From: Plutella xylostella
Taxonomy: Eukaryota > Arthropoda > Insecta > Lepidoptera > Plutellidae
Direction: 5' to 3'
NCBI RefSeq assembly: GCF_932276165.1
Contig: NC_063997.1
Span: forward strand, 7,450,001-7,514,000
Length of the DNA stretch: 64,000 nt
The notes beneath the pieces were generated by a model that searched no databases, was not told the DNA's origin, and saw only the letters and a list, made by a program, of their open reading frames with translations. Numbering within the stretch: the first letter of the stretch is position 1; every line of letters starts with the position of its first letter. The translations under genes were made by a program, and so were the position numbers. This document shows positions 1 to 14,339 of the stretch, piece by piece.

Positions 1-508
1 AACGTTGTCGACATCATCACTCGTCAGTCAGTCAGCGGTGAAATGAATCGGAAAACGATAATATCGGTTACTGGTGCGTTCATTATTTATTCATACGCAG
101 AATTGTGCGTCTGCGTTCATGAATATGCTATATTTCCAACAACTCATAAATGTATTATATGTTGGTCGCATCGTATCGTAACTTACATTTTTAAATTTAT
201 GAGTTTTCAGCGGTCGTTTGTAATTATATGCAAGATAAATTATTTAAAAACCTTAAAAGGTTTATCCGTTGAAATATATGTAAAATTTCAGGTTCTATTT
301 TGCAAAGTTAGAGGAATCTCCAGCCTTACATAACAACTACAATTGGAATGAAATGAAAACGATATGAAGTAAAAACTAGCCGAAAAAGTGACAGATCCGT
401 AAAGAGATGTAAATGCTATGTAAAAGAAAGCAGTTGGCCGCATGCGCTGCGCGGGCGCCGATCTATGCGAGCATATTTGGTACAGAGGACACGCGAGCAA
501 GCATTATA

Positions 509-610
509 CCAGGGGGTCACTCTATACATCGACGAACGATCTCTCTCAGCAATCGGCACGTTAATACCACGAGATAGAGCCGTGGGTAGCGCAGAGTTCT
601 GAAGGAAAAA
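509..610 (-). mobile_element. Degraded MITE copy, related to 4005-4139
   Basis: The stretch begins with a GGGGGTCACTCTATA terminus. Its interior resembles, in reverse orientation, the better preserved element at 4005-4139: a cac(g/t)-tt-aatac block followed by a CpG-rich piece. The distal terminus is lost. Class is unknown, because no clean target duplication is visible. Confidence 0.4.
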
Positions 611-1318
611 AAAACTGCAGACGTTTGTTCGTAGATTTTTAGAGTGAACCCCAAATGCTGAGTTTCTGCACTTATTGATTGCCTTATTGGTGCAGGGTTG
701 CTCCCATATCGACAACTTATCATACACATCTCGCATTGAGTTTTCAATGATTTTGGGCGTGCAATTTGGCAGCGTAAGAAGTTAACCTTTTTTTTTTCTT
801 CCCAATATTTCAGACCAAACAAAATTAAATTAAAATGCTTGGTAAGACATTAGAGTTGGATGTAATGTCAGATGCAATCTAAGAGTCGGATGTTTCTGAT
901 CCAAACATTTCGCAAAAAATCAAAAAAAAAAGAAGAAACTAAGTAAAATAACTCTTTTCATATTATTTTTGTTATATTGAGACAAGACAACGGACAAGGC
1001 CAAGACAGGTGCGAACCATGCGAAGTTGCAACTATCATGAAAGTAAGTTTAAATCTGTGATTAATGGCTAATAAAATCATGTTGAATAAATAATGAATTT
1101 TCATCGATTACTGGAAACAATAAAATTCAAATCACGTGCGATCAAAAGAAATAAAGCAATCCATTTATCAATGTAAATGATGATAGGACATCTCCATTAA
1201 AACTTATCGTCAGGGTTTTATAGTTAATTGTTTAGGTAAAACTGTTTTTTACAGGGATCAAAAATATAATTTCTACTGGCTATTTAGCATCACTATACTA
1301 ATTAGTAAACAATCGTCC

Positions 1319-1405
1319 CCTGGTGAGCAACACTCTGTCCTAAGCCTGCCTCATCCAGCCACTGCCGGGTACTCTAAGGTCGTCGGTCCAGCGGCCTGCA
1401 GGGCG
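1319..1405 (-). mobile_element. RTE-type LINE ORF2 C-terminal relic
   Basis: Read on the minus strand this gives R-W-T-D-D-L-R-V-P-G-S-G-W-M-R-Q-A, then a stop, then D-R-V-L. The RWTDDL...GSGWM...QDR pattern is typical of the extreme C-terminus of RTE-like LINE reverse-transcriptase ORFs in insects. The in-frame stop and short length mark it as a dead fragment. Family assignment is from motif memory and was not checked by search. Confidence 0.45.
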
Positions 1406-4004
1406 TCAAAATCATAAACTGTAATCGTCCCTCCATCAATCAACCTGATGAGTGGCACGCCCACCAGTCGCTTTTAATATGTATGAAGTTTATAGGAACC
1501 TGTATAGGTATTAAACATTGTATTAAATTGTTCTTTTCTGAAAATAGACCCTACCTAAACCTAGACCCTCTACTATCGCAGTTAGTTTTTAGCACCTGAC
1601 TCGGGCATATGTCACTAGGCCTATCAGGTCACTGACCCTAGCGGGATGGTCAGGTTGTGGCCACAAGTACTAGTTAGCAAGCACGCGACAATCGCCTATT
1701 TTACAACCACTAGCCTAATACGGAAATGCTAAAATGGTTTGACGGCCACGCGTGACTTTACAGAGCTTTGAAGGAGCATTTCTGTGTCGTTAAGTTATTG
1801 TCAGACGAAACTAAGAAACTCAAATAAGTAATAAATATGAATAGCCTTATTAGTTCATGAAGCTGTAAATTATCAGCCAGATAATAAACTGGTTCATGAT
1901 AGGTTATATAATATACCTATGTACATAATATACTTAATTTTATTTATGAGTAGGTAAGTACATATGTACCTAGTAGGTAATATTAGAAAACTATCTATTT
2001 TCATAAATAGCAATATTATTGAATCAATGATTCATAAGTATAGTTGCTTTCATATTTTTATGAATTGATTGGATAAGGTGAATTTCTCTCTAACCATCCG
2101 ATTGAGTCACCAGGGCCAGAATGGCCAGTGAGGCATCGGGATTATTCCAGCAGCTATCTAATTATTTTCCTTGAGAAATTTTGCGGCGCATAGCATGAGT
2201 CACGACGGGGAATAAGAATTTAACATGTATAAAGTATCTAGACTGCAAGAATGCTACTAGTACTACAGATAACCTGACATTTTTACATGACTACAAGTTT
2301 TATTTTATAAGTAGGCAACTTTAAAGTTTAGGTTTTTTTGCAAGACATCGCGTCGTCGTGCGGTTGCAGTGTGCTAATTACGATTATTACAAATATTGAT
2401 TTTATTTCGATAGGCGGTTCACTAGAATTTGTAGGTATGCTTTTATTAGTTTCTAACGTTACTGACAGGGTAGCCGATGCATGTCGAACAAATAAGATGT
2501 CATACAAATAATTGTTATCGAATTACCATCGAGTAGAGTCGGCAATATTCGCGATTCGCTCACTGGTCAGTAACGACTATTCTGCCTGGGCAATCGCAAC
2601 TAAATCACACCAACCAAACACCTTCCTGTGTTCACAATACGGCATAACAACTAACGATGGTAACCTCAAATATCCAAGAACAGAACATGACCCTATTGGG
2701 AAGTTGTGCAAGCGAACATGAAGACTTATGACATGCCATTTCATACCACACACAATCAGAGCCACCCACGCCGTCTACAGGCAAGTGTTGGTGCAATGGA
2801 CGCACTGGCTCCCAGTTAGAGCATACAATACATATGAAAAAATATGGATCCTGAATAATTTTATCATAAAAAGAGGTACTTATATAGAACCTCTAAATAA
2901 CAAGTATAAGTATGTACTTAGCTGTAGTGTATAATGTATACTTGTAGATTTCCATTTGTCTCCAATCTTCATTTAGTCACCACGATTGCGCTAGTTTCAA
3001 CAATTTACCTATCTGTGAACCGTGAGCTGCATAGATAACTATCAAACAGAAGGTGCAGTACTAATCCACCTAGCTTAATTATAAATGTATTCATGAGATC
3101 TAGGTGAAAACGCAGCATTCTAGACCCTGGATAATCTAGTTAATCCATATACTGCTACCAAATACGTCTTTTATCACTGTTTATCACCGTCATTGATAAG
3201 GAAAGTGTTTCTACAATGAACTGGGCCTCAAGTCTGCTAATTAATGGCGGCTCAATGCTGTGTCGTCTGAATGATTTTCCGACTTTAGGTATCTGTTTTC
3301 TCTCGGTTAGTGAGTCCCAGTAGTGCAATATGAAACACTGAACACTTATTACTGTTTATTAACGTTAGTTCTTTAAAAAAGATGCAATAAATGTTTCCTA
3401 AAACGCAGATAATGAATACCTACAGTGCGAAACCCATGCTGCCGACACACAACTGTGCCGCCATTCTTTAGCAGACTTGGGGCCCTGGTTAAAGGACTAA
3501 TAAAGGCTAGATAACACTTCATACTGGGGCAAGATATAGATCGTGGACAGTACATGAATTATAGAACTACTACAGAAAGTTATAGCTCATACATAAAAAA
3601 AAGTTTAATAGTCACACCTCTCTAATTATGGGGATGTAGGTAAATAGATAGAGAAAATCGTTTTTCAAACGGACATTTTCTTTTTGGAACCCTTAAAATT
3701 TTCATTTTAGGTTGATGTATGTACCCCTAGGTCAGGTTTGTACTTATACATATGGGATGTAAATAAAGGACTCAACTATACATACAGCCTTTTCTGTAAA
3801 GTGTGTAAAACTATTGTTTAGATTTTTACAGACAAGCTTCGCATTCGAAGACACTATGTAAACTGCTTCTATTTGCCTTTCTATTATACAAATGTCTTCT
3901 TTACACACTTAGCTTGGGCTTAAAAGTCTGTTGACCATTGTGTTGGAGAGGCTCGCCTAACAAGAAATACAAAGTTGACTGACCATACGAGGGGTTCCTG
4001 GGGG

Positions 4005-4139
4005 GTCACTCTATATAACGAAAGACGAATTTTTGAAGCGCTGCTGCGCGAGCCACGACTCTTCGTCGTTGTATTAAAAGTGCCAATTGCACGACAGCTC
4101 TCGTTCGTTCGTGTTTCGTCAGTATAGAGTAACCCCTCT
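4005..4139. mobile_element. Small inverted-repeat MITE
   Basis: The termini are inverted: GGGGGTCACTCTATA on the left and TATAGAGTAACCCCT on the right, about 135 bp apart. The interior has no coding capacity. It is a non-autonomous DNA transposon of unresolved superfamily, and a decayed relative lies at 509-610. Confidence 0.5.
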
Positions 4140-4353
4140 GGGCCCATGCGATTACTGCTTTACGAGTTTTCTGTATTGTATGTGGACTTTTATGATATTG
4201 CAAATACCTATTTAATTGGCTTTTTTAATTAAACGGCGGCGCTTATAGAGGAATAAAGTGTGGGTAATCGCTTTCCGGGATAGTGGAAACAATGAAGATG
4301 AGATAGTCTTTGCCGACTACGGCTATTCAAAAATTGGATTTATTATTGCGTTT

Positions 4354-4500
4354 TATACAGGGTGTTGCAAAAAGGCTAAGCCGAAAGGGGGTGACTCAGG
4401 GTCGTGAATTTTCAAAACTCGTAGAACAAAAGTTGTTCAGAATGACCCCCTGAGTCACCCCCTTTCGGCTTAGTATACCCTTTTTGCAACACCCTGTATA
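4354..4500. mobile_element. Foldback MITE with TATACAGGGTGTTGC ends
   Basis: The left end TATACAGGGTGTTGCAAAAA and the right end TTTTTGCAACACCCTGTATA are inverted copies. The homology runs inward for about 45-50 bp through the AAAGGGGGTGACTCAGG block, so the transcript or single strand would form a long hairpin. Fragments with similar ends occur near 12540-12580 and 19950-20235. Confidence 0.7.
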
Positions 4501-4641
4501 ATTATGTTCAAGTGTTCCATCATAAGAAGTGATAGGAATAGAAAGCGCTACACAAGTTAAATGTTAAAAGTTTAAACCATACAGAGTTCTAGCAGAAGGA
4601 TGCTGCCACATGGTGTATAAAGGGTTTGCGAATTATTGTGA

Positions 4642-4860
4642 ACTAGCTGTTCCCGCGCGCTTCGCTTCGCCTTAAAAAGTTTTCCCGTGGGAATTCCGGG
4701 ATAAAAAGTAGCCTATGTTTTTTCCCAGAGTCTAGACCGTATGTATACCAAATTTCATTCAAATCCGTTCAGTAGTTTTGGCGTGAAAGAGTAACAGACA
4801 GACAGACAGACAGATAGACACAGTTACTTTCGCATTTATAATATTAGTTAGGATTAGGAT
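4642..4860 (-). repeat. Dispersed lepidopteran repeat, copy A
   Basis: A roughly 215-bp block begins with AACTAGCTGTTCCCGCG and contains a (CAGA)n tract and a TTAGGATTAGGATG tail. It is nearly identical, in opposite orientation, to 21914-22131. Sequences of this type (ending in ATTATAAATGCGAAAGTAACTGTGTCTGTC) are common in moth and butterfly genomes. Whether it is a SINE, a LINE 3' end or a Helitron end cannot be settled here. Confidence 0.65.
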
Positions 4861-7800
4861 GCGACAAACTACGGAAATAATCTCTACTTACCAGTAGCCA
4901 TGTCACGCGAACGGGGCCACTTCTACTATTTAAAACTAATACTAAGAATACTACGACTACAACTACTACGAACTAATAATAAGATATACTACTTACGTCA
5001 TGTTAGTTGTTGATTTTGTATTGAAGTTTTTAAAGAAGTAATTCCATAAATCTTATTATTAAGTACCTTATAAAACACAAAGAATATTTCCTCCATCTCA
5101 AGCTGAATTTTATCGTCGTTATACTGTCTAGACATTATTGCCATGGATATTAAACAATATATTATATTCCTCCGTAACGAGTCCACACATCACTAAACCA
5201 TGTTTAGAATAGTAGACTCAGGTCTACAAGTAGCCGCATAATATATTGTCCCCATGTAGGTTCAGACTTCAGACGGTAGGCGTGCCTGCCCCTCCCTGTC
5301 TGGAAATACTGGACTTTAGGACATTCGCTGATAACTAGCTCAGATAACACTGCTGTAGCTGTCACAGTTGCAGAAAAATAACTACGCTTTTATTATACTC
5401 TACACATTATATGTACCTATATGTGAAGCTTTTGGGTAGAAAATACTATTTAACTGTATACCTATGTAAGTAAATCAGAGTATCCATAGCATTTTGTTCT
5501 AAATTTGATCTAAACACACCTAAGTATGTATATTATAATTTCCAATTAAACCACTTGTTTTTTTTTAATTCGGTCATTAGCGTGTGCTTTTAAGCACCTA
5601 TTAATATTTATTAACAGTAATTATCTGAGGTGGCTATTTTAAATACTGTCAGACGCCTACAACCGTAAAAAGAAACATTAACAATAAAAACTGGCATAAA
5701 ACAATAAATTATTCTTTTTAAAGCTCACATTTCACGTAAAAAGTAACGGATAATTGGGACTGGCGGATAAATTCACTTTACAGCTAGTAAATTAAAAGTT
5801 ACCATCGAGATTGGCAATAAATTATAGTTTCCGGTTATATTTCACTCCAAAATCTACCTATTCAGCCTTCACGTGAATGACCTACGATGGTGAATTTGGG
5901 GGTGGAACTTTTTTACGGCTTGCGAGTGCATATAAATGCGCTAAAGAATATACCTCCACAGTTTGTACCTTACCTACCTATTATAAATAACGATATAATT
6001 AAAGCCAAAGTAGCAAAAGTAAGATATAAAACGATTATATTTAGACTAAGAAAATTATTTTACATGGAAATCACTTCACTTTCATTACAGTCGTATTTGA
6101 AAACAAGGTCGAGATTATCACGATTTTCATATTTCATGCACCAAAAATGCTTATTTCTGTAGCGTAACGATCTCTATAGATAGCTGAATTGATTTATCAA
6201 AAGGTAGGTATTATTCAAACAATAACGTATAGGAGGTACAGACCTACACTATATTTTTAACTCATTACAAACTTTGATACCCAAAATTTAATTAAGTATT
6301 TTACAAGACTTCATATACATACAAACAATACGAACAAGATATTATGTGATATATTATTTATTTAGTATACAAAATGACATATATCAAAGCTAAATATATC
6401 CGTATTACTGTCAAATCAAGATAAACATTTTTCAACCTAACGACAACCATGAACTAAGTCAAAGAAGCTACTGACTTATACCTAAGTAGGTATATATTAA
6501 TATTTACACATTTGGAACTGTAAGGGCTTAGAGGTTTAATCTAAGCGTTGATTAGGTATGGAAGTATTAGTCGCAGTACCAAGTTGTTTCCCTTTTAATA
6601 AGTATTAAATTGTATGAAAATAGAAAGTAGTTTTTCCGTAAGTGATCTTCATGGAATTAAAAGTATGGTTTTGTTAAGAAAGTTTCTAAATTATACAGTT
6701 TAAACATGATTTCTATTACCTTATAGCCAAGCATAAGTAAAGTCAGTGTTACAAGTTAAGTATAAATAAACGAAGAACTTGCATGACCAAGACTTCAAGC
6801 AAGAAAGATCTTTGAAAATTTATGAGAAAATATTTTCTACACTTTCCAATAAATAAGAAAATTATTTGTGTAAAAAGAAACAAATGGCATGTATACGTAA
6901 TTGGATGAACTTAATAAATCAAAATTAATTACCCGGCAACTGATATTCATAAATAGTTTATTACTTTGAGTACCTAATAAGAACAACAAGTAGGTAACAT
7001 GGTATGAATGAATAAACATTAGGCAGAAGATCTCGGAAGCTACAGCTAGTAGGATCTAGGACTGCATCTTAAAAGGAAATGGTATTTTTTGCTCTATCCA
7101 CGTCTCAGTTATGATTAGGGTGACCAAGAATAGTGAAATTATTGCAGGACAACCGTGGCAATATTTATAGTGCCGTCATAACAGTTACTACCCATGTCAA
7201 AAGATCTATTTGGTTCTTACCATAGACTAATACACTCTAAGTTTTGTCTCTATCCTAACCTACTTCCTAGTAAGTATCTTAGTTCTTGATGGAAGGTTGA
7301 CATGTGGCTGAACCACTTTTGATGAAAAAAATTAAATGATTTGCTATGTATGAAGCTAATACCGTGTACACATAGTAGACTTCTTTGTATTCCTATGGAA
7401 AAATCTTACAACGCGAAGGTAAGCTCGCGGGAAAAAGCTATTCTCAATTGCTAGAGTCAATTGTTTTATTCTTTCTTGTCCTGGGGGTCTAGTACAGGTT
7501 TGATAGTTTGGCGAAAACTATAAAAGTTTACGTTTTCTCGCATACAAAGTGCCTCCTGCGTAAACTATCATGAAACTTTTGACAAATAATGTATGCAGAT
7601 GACGGGAGAAAACTTAAACTTTTTTTAAAAATTCCGGATTCCGGAAATTAGATTCCGGCTCCGAGGCCCTTAAGTGTGGTGCTCCTATTATTTGTCGTCG
7701 CTTGTGCCTCGCACTGCGCCAGTAATCGAAGTCTCCTTGACCACGACCGGTCTGCAATCCACTTTAATAAAATGCGCCATATTGATATTTTTATAATCTG

Positions 7801-8529
7801 TTCTACTCTTCTATATGAATGGCTATTAATTATGAATAAGTATGATATTAATCTGAAGTTCATGTGACATGCAGATAATTACAAACTTGTATGTATGATA
7901 CTTAGATTTTTTAAAGTTATACGCGAGCTAATAATAAATAAATAAATCACGTTACAATTACAAGTCTAAAGTACTCGTAATCTAAAGAGTCAAACCGTAG
8001 AAACAATAGTGACACCATAAACCCACTTCTATGCACAAGTTAATTAGCGATTAGACTGTTATGGCTAATGAACTTGGCCCCAGCTGAATGTGCCACCGCA
8101 GTTGGTTTGAACGAACGCCACGAAATAACAAGCATCAAATTGAGTTGGCGCCCTCTCAACTCTCAGGCCTGAATACAGCGTGGAACTTTATCAGTGGACA
8201 TGCTGTCGGCAGCAGACCATCCGATATATCGAGAAACTAATGTACCTATTTATACAATTATACATGTCCGTCGAGGCCAAAATTTTAAATCCCGAACAGA
8301 AAAACATCTGTTTTTACATACTGCTAAATAGCCACAATATGGAATAGTTTATATTTTATACACATTATTTTTTAAACTCAGTATTTTGGGATTTTGGTAC
8401 ATAAAGTTGCTCTTACCTTTGGGAAGTCTACTGATAAACTATCACCCTTTATATAGTATAATCGTGGGTTAGGTGCTGCTAGTGTGGGCTGGCCACTCCG
8501 TCACTCGGCCAGCCGTCACACCCGCGCCT

Positions 8530-8748
8530 CTATAGTGCCACAAACTTATCTGTTCCGGTGACAGTTCAAGTAAATGTCCAATATTTCTTCATTCTATAAG
8601 ATTTTAATTTTGCCCGTAGTGGTAATTTGCCCTTAAGGTATTAATAAACCCATCTAATCTGTATCAATATACAATTAATTAGTAAGTAATGAGATATGGA
8701 TCCATTTAGTTCGCTCTCACCGGAACAGATAAGTTTGTGGCACTATAG
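8530..8748. mobile_element. 219-bp MITE with CTATAGTGCCACAAACTTAT ends
   Basis: The left terminus CTATAGTGCCACAAACTTAT is repeated inverted at the right end, and the match continues through CTGTTCCGGTGA. That gives terminal inverted repeats of about 33 bp around a non-coding AT-rich core. No transposase is present, and superfamily and target duplication are not clear. Confidence 0.65.
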
Positions 8749-11042
8749 CTAGTGCAACTGTAAACGCAGTCGAATGCGTCACTCGACCTCTTGACCGGTG
8801 CTGGGCTTTAATTTACTCTTTGACTGATCTAGTTGCGTATCGTGTAGGCAGTGCTGAGTGACCGTTTTCTGAATTCAACTATAGTTACTTATATATTATT
8901 TATATATGTACTGATAAACTGCATAGATTACTGTGACAGTCGATTACATAAACTAACTACATAAAGTAAGTAGGTATCCTCATATTATCAACTTCAAGTG
9001 CGTTTAAAAGAAGTTGCGTAAAATGACATTAATTTGCGGTACAATAAAGTGTTTATACTTGGAATTATTGATTTCATACATCTCGCATCCATAACTAGCT
9101 ATTATAATAACGGTCTAAGGATACTTTGGAGGGAAAACTAGTTCTTAAATAAGAATGGTTTAACCGGAAGACCTACAATTTGCCGAATGACGAGAATGGT
9201 TTACGGAAAGTACACAATTTATTCACACACATATTTACCAGTTGTTGTATGAATCACAATTCCCACATTCCTCGGGTGACCGTTACGTTCTTGTTTTATT
9301 TTTCTATACTGGGTCAAAGAGTTATCATTTATAACGCCAAAATAAAGCTAAAGTGTATTTCGTTGTTTCCATCCTTACGGATGGCTTGCGTTGCATTTGA
9401 TGCATTTATAGATTATATAAATATTTGCTGTCGTGTATATAGTTATAAATATACTTAGTATACTCTGTTAGGTTTATGACAGGTCGGCAAAAGGCACACG
9501 AAGTAATAACATAATGGCTGAACTATTAATTTCAGTAATATCGATCATACAACCACATAACAGCAAAGCCCTGAGAGGCTTTCAAATTGTATTGGCGTAT
9601 TGGCAAATAAACATGAGGAGAAGTTCTACTGCAAATATTAGTTTTATTAGATAGGAAACCAGGCCCGAGGCTTGCATAGCAGGAATAGCAGACTAAGTAA
9701 ATAATTTAAGACTTTGTGTGCACAGTTTCGTGCTCACCCCGCCATAAACGTCAGAGTTGCTAACTACCGGCATCTAAAGTGTTTAGAGTTTGGACAGTAA
9801 CTGCATTATTAACTGATAATAGCTATTCAGCCGATGCGCAAAGCGGCTTGATCTTTCAACCACCAAGTCTCGTAGGTAAATTGTAATTTTATAGAACTTA
9901 TACGTACCTTGTAAATACAGATATCATAGAGCATTTAAAGCTATTAAGTAAGTAAGTACCGAGTTGTAGATATGTCTGAGCCCACAGGACATAGCTCTGT
10001 CGCCTTGCGTGATATCAAACAGATACAAGTTTTAAAATCAGCGGTATCGGGTAAGCTCAAGATTATTCACTCCTCAGCCGAGCATCGGATAATTTAATTA
10101 ATATGCTCTACTTAGATCCCAGCCGATACTCGGGAGCTAAAGATAAGGGCGTAAGTAATAATTTCAAGATAACGCTTACGGAAGCTCGAGACAATGAGTA
10201 ACTGCATCCAATTTGCTGAGGAATGCCGTTATGAAATAATGAAAATGAAGCTTGGTTGTGTCATAGTTTTGTTTATGTATTAACTTAAACAACTTCGTTA
10301 GTTATTAGAATATGATTATGGTCAGTTTACCAATTCATTGCCAAGTAAATAAAATTCTAATTGGTCATTGACGTTCGATCCCCGATGTACGGTCTGTACG
10401 TATTTTATTTTATGTTTTAAACGGTGATGATGATGATTCTATTCCTGAACATCCTCAGTGGTGTCAGTGGCTACCGGTGTGCCGCTAGGACCTGACCATG
10501 GCCCTACGTCGGGGCTGCCACAGTCTGTCATCGCTTTCCAACTAAACTAGAAATATGAAGTTATAATCTAAATGCTAAATGCCTAACAAGCAGACGGCTT
10601 TTCTATCTCTGTTTGATATTCATGTTTTCTGTATTAATAGGTGTATATTATATTGAACTACTAGCTGCCCCGTCTACAAGACGACACTGAAGCAGGAAAG
10701 GCCGAGAGTCTCTGTAGAGGGTCAACAATGCCGCCCCAAGAATGCCATTCACAGTTACACCCGACATTCAGGCGACTCTATGCTAATTCTGTTTGTCGTT
10801 TTACTTCTAAATGAACGATTGACTAAACATGCAGAGATGGACACTTGGAGAGTGGTCTACGTTGGGGTATCGCTGTAAAGTAGGCAACATTTGCATTTTA
10901 TATCAAGGTTTACAGACGCCCTAATTACACTGGTATGTAGGTACTGAATCAATATCCCTGAATATAAGTAATTCAAATAGATAAGTACGCTGTATTGAAC
11001 GAATGGTAGATTGTTGGTTTTGAGTTTGAGTAAAAACGACAT

Positions 11043-11665
11043 TAGATAGATAGATAGATAGAATACACTTTATTTGTACACCAAAACAGAATAATACAAT
11101 TAACAAAATGTAACTTAATTAGGGTACAAAAGGCGGTCTTATCACTAAAAGCGATCTCTGCCAGACAACCTTTGGATGGAGGGAAACAGAGATTAAGATT
11201 GGGTGCAGTGTACATGTTAAATAGGAATATAGATTATTTAATATACTACACACTAACTAAAATATTACAAATATACTTAAACAGAGGTAGGTACATACTA
11301 TATTACATAATAATACATATATAATAATACATAACTATATATTATATAACATACATACAATATATAAATATAATAAAAATACATACACAGTGTTAAATTG
11401 GATTCAATTACAGTTTTAGACTATGGATTTAATGTAGTGTTCCTTTACCATTCTTTTAAACGAGGCTAGCGTAGGTGCTTGCCGGATAGTTTCCGGAAGA
11501 TCATTCCACAAAGTGACTGAGCGAACATTCTTGGTGCGACATTCTTGGTGCTTTTATTTAAGAAAAAATCAATTATAAAGAGCACTCCATCTAGAGGTAT
11601 AATCGACAACTTTGAACATAAAGAAGAACGCCAGAACACTCTGTGTCCAGTGTTAGCCATTCAAC
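11043..11665 (-). mobile_element. 5'-truncated CR1/jockey-like LINE with 3' end
   Basis: On the minus strand the region around 11440-11530 encodes R-S-V-T-L-W-N-D-L-P-E-T-I-R-Q-A-P-T-L-A, followed by S-F-K-R-M-V-K-E-H-Y-I. This is the SV-LWN-LP-SFK signature typical of the C-terminus of CR1/jockey-clade LINE reverse-transcriptase ORFs. A non-coding 3' UTR follows, ending at about 11043 in a short microsatellite tail ((GATA)n in plus orientation). Only the 3' end is present, and the reading frame upstream is broken. Confidence 0.65.
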
Positions 11666-14234
11666 AACTACCACTTACCTGTCTTCATGATAGTTATCAA
11701 CTTTATAGGGTGATTACGGCCTACAATCAAAAACGGAAGACGTATTTAATTAGTACAAAAACAAAAACAATTTCAGAAGTGCAATGCCACTTGCAAACCT
11801 CTCGTCTCGCATTCTCCAAGAAAATTAACCATTTTAATTAATTGATGCCACCAATTAAAATTATTTCACAAAAGTCCGACCACCGATTCCGAGAAACCAG
11901 ATGTAATATCTGTAGAGTACCTACATTATTGCATGCTTGCATGTCTGAACATCACCACTCATCCACTCATCATCCATTCCTAATAAATTCGGAGCTGAAG
12001 CACCTTCTATCTCCATTCATCATTATTACCTATCAAAGTTTTTATTATCTCTACATAAGTCGTATAAGATAATTACATATACGCAATAGTGTCATTGTCA
12101 GTCATTGATTTGTATCCATATTAATACACGGTAAAGTCACCTATAGCTATATAAAGTACACATCACGTTTTCGACTATAATGTGCGGGGAAGGCCATGGA
12201 TTGCTAGTGAAGGACTCGCAAGTCATGTTATACATATATTCAAAAATTTCTAATGCAGGTACTCGTACCCGATATATTCAGAACCTGATAATAAGAAGAT
12301 AGAAATTGATAAATATCTGCCCCAGCTGAGAATCGACCCTGAGACCATCACAATATTTAGTCAAACGAACTATTTCTGTCGTGTTTGTGTCAGTAAAACT
12401 AAAAAAGTTTTATTGATTATGGAACGTGAAAACAGAATGTAAGGGGAATCTCAGTGATTGTGATGGTATCATATTCATATCATTTGACATGGCCTACCTA
12501 CATCATTGCAGGAAAGTGAAATTTTTGTAACAGATTCTTGCAAAAGCTGTACAGCCAAAGGGGTGACTCAGGGGCCAGGGGGAAAGTCTGACGACGACTT
12601 TTGGAACAAGAAGGCTAATTTTAATTTTCAATTATAGTTAGGAAGGTATAATACCTATGTGCAAGTCAATGGAAGTTTCTGGAATTTGTTTGATTTGACT
12701 CACGAAAATCTTAGGCCAAGCCAGCTCGCGGAAATCCTACCGCTAGTTATTAAATTTAGTTTATACCAAAACATACTTAACATAATATATATTTCTTAAA
12801 TAAGTATATGTAACGAGTATTTATTTTATTTAGATATACGTTAAAATAAATAAAACCTACATACATAGGTACTGACACAAAACTAGTTCGTTAACTGTTA
12901 CATACCATACGCAGTCCTCTTACTTTAGAGTCGACTGCACTAAACATAGGTGTTTATGGCATTTCCGCGCACCGCGCCTGTATTTACAGCAAACATAGTG
13001 CAGAATAACATAATATCTGTGCTCTACCCGCACCCAGAGACTTGGCATTATTTCAACGTGAGAACTTGCAACATTTATGTTATAATTATATTTTTTAAAG
13101 TTGACATAATAGCTAGTGAGCAAAAATAAAGGCCTTTAAAGGTACACTGGCTTGGGTACTTGGGGGAGGTATTCCTATGTAACGAGCACACAAGTAGGTA
13201 CCTATTTATGCACAGTTCTATAGAGGTTGTATACTTATTAGATTCGAAGAAAAGTAAATGCATAAATAACAAATGGAGCATTAAATAAATTCTCAATTAT
13301 GCAGATACCCATATCGAATCCGGAACGCATCGTAGTGTGATGTGAATAGGTTTTTTCGTACACTATTTTTTCTTGATGACAGTGTAGTCCGAGATGAAGA
13401 CATGTGACTGTCAATGTGTGAGCTTTTTTGTTCATTTTTTACCGGCTTCTGTAAAATATTAGTGGGTACTTTTAAAGAATAAAATATATCATTTTTTTAC
13501 GTACATCTTTTATCACAATTTAGGTACTCAAAACACTTTCTTCTATTTTGGACAGCCTGTGTGATTCACAATTTCATTCGGACCTACACAATACGTGCAT
13601 AGATATTAATTATGAGTTCCAAATTCTAACAATTTATATATTTTTGAAATAATAAGAGTGGATGGTATATAAGAGCTTTTCTGAAATAAACGCATGTATT
13701 AATTTTATAATAGTTATAATTATAATAGAAGGTGAAAGACCGCATATATCGTATAATATGCAAAGTAAAGCCATAAAGACCCGCTCATTTAATTGACGCT
13801 ATTATTATTGAATTCTTAATTTATATTTTGAATATCAGATTATAAAATAAATGTTCATTTTATATGATTTAGGTAAATGACCAACAATTTTTTATATTTA
13901 CTTACTTCAATTTAATTATGAAGCTCATGGACTGCCATTTTTATTCTCTTAAGTAGTAAAGTATTTTGTATTTTCGTAACAATAATGCCAATAATTTCAA
14001 GCTTGTGCTATGTATAAGCAAACGAAGTTGTATATTTACATCACGCACTTATTTTCTATACGCTGTCTGGGTTACTACTTTGCTAGAAAAACGACAAATG
14101 TCCGTTTACGATTCGGTTCACGGCACCTCAAGCTTATTTCCAACCAGTGTTTATAATAGGAGTGTGTTAACCCTGCAATAACCCTCAACACTTCGCAATA
14201 TTTCCACTTTTAAATTATCAACAGTTGAACTTAC

Positions 14235-14251
14235 CGTAAAAAGTTCCACAT
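14235..14251 (-). CDS. Candidate first coding exon (M-W-N-F-L-R...)
   Basis: On the minus strand, TTAACCATGTGGAACTTTTT runs into ACG|gtaagttc. That is an ATG in a fair start context followed after 17 coding bases by a near-perfect 5' splice site. It lies just downstream, on the minus strand, of an unusually CpG-rich stretch (14340-14570) that would serve as promoter and 5' UTR. I found no matching second exon in 1-14230, so the product is unknown. An untranslated or chance pattern remains quite possible. Confidence 0.25.
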
Positions 14252-14339
14252 GGTTAAGACTTTACGCTGTGCACACCAAGAAAAAATTTGTTCACTTTAA
14301 AAAATTAAAGTTCCAATTTTAAAATTTTAAAACACTGTT

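Larger units (their letters stand above)
1..4000. other. Gene-free AT-rich stretch
   Basis: No convincing gene was seen on either strand. Open frames are short, lack splice context and match no family I recognise. The stretch contains a degraded small inverted-repeat element near 509-610 and a LINE relic near 1319-1405, listed separately. The rest is AT-rich lepidopteran-style intergenic or deep intronic DNA. Confidence 0.5.
4861..14200. other. Gene-poor AT-rich region with scattered repeats
   Basis: I see no supportable coding exon. Open frames are short and of AT-rich composition. The region holds an inverted-repeat MITE at 8530-8748 and a LINE 3' end at 11043-11665. If the candidate first exon at 14235-14251 (minus) is real, this whole stretch could be its first intron. 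Confidence 0.4.

Noticed and set aside
43..333. A small protein from the first ATG of the window
   Set aside because: AT-rich, no domain, no splice or promoter support. ATG...ATATCG|GTTACT could be a first exon, but the donor is poor.
9180..9458. A 92-codon plus-strand open frame
   Set aside because: Composition is that of the surrounding AT-rich DNA, with no recognisable motif.
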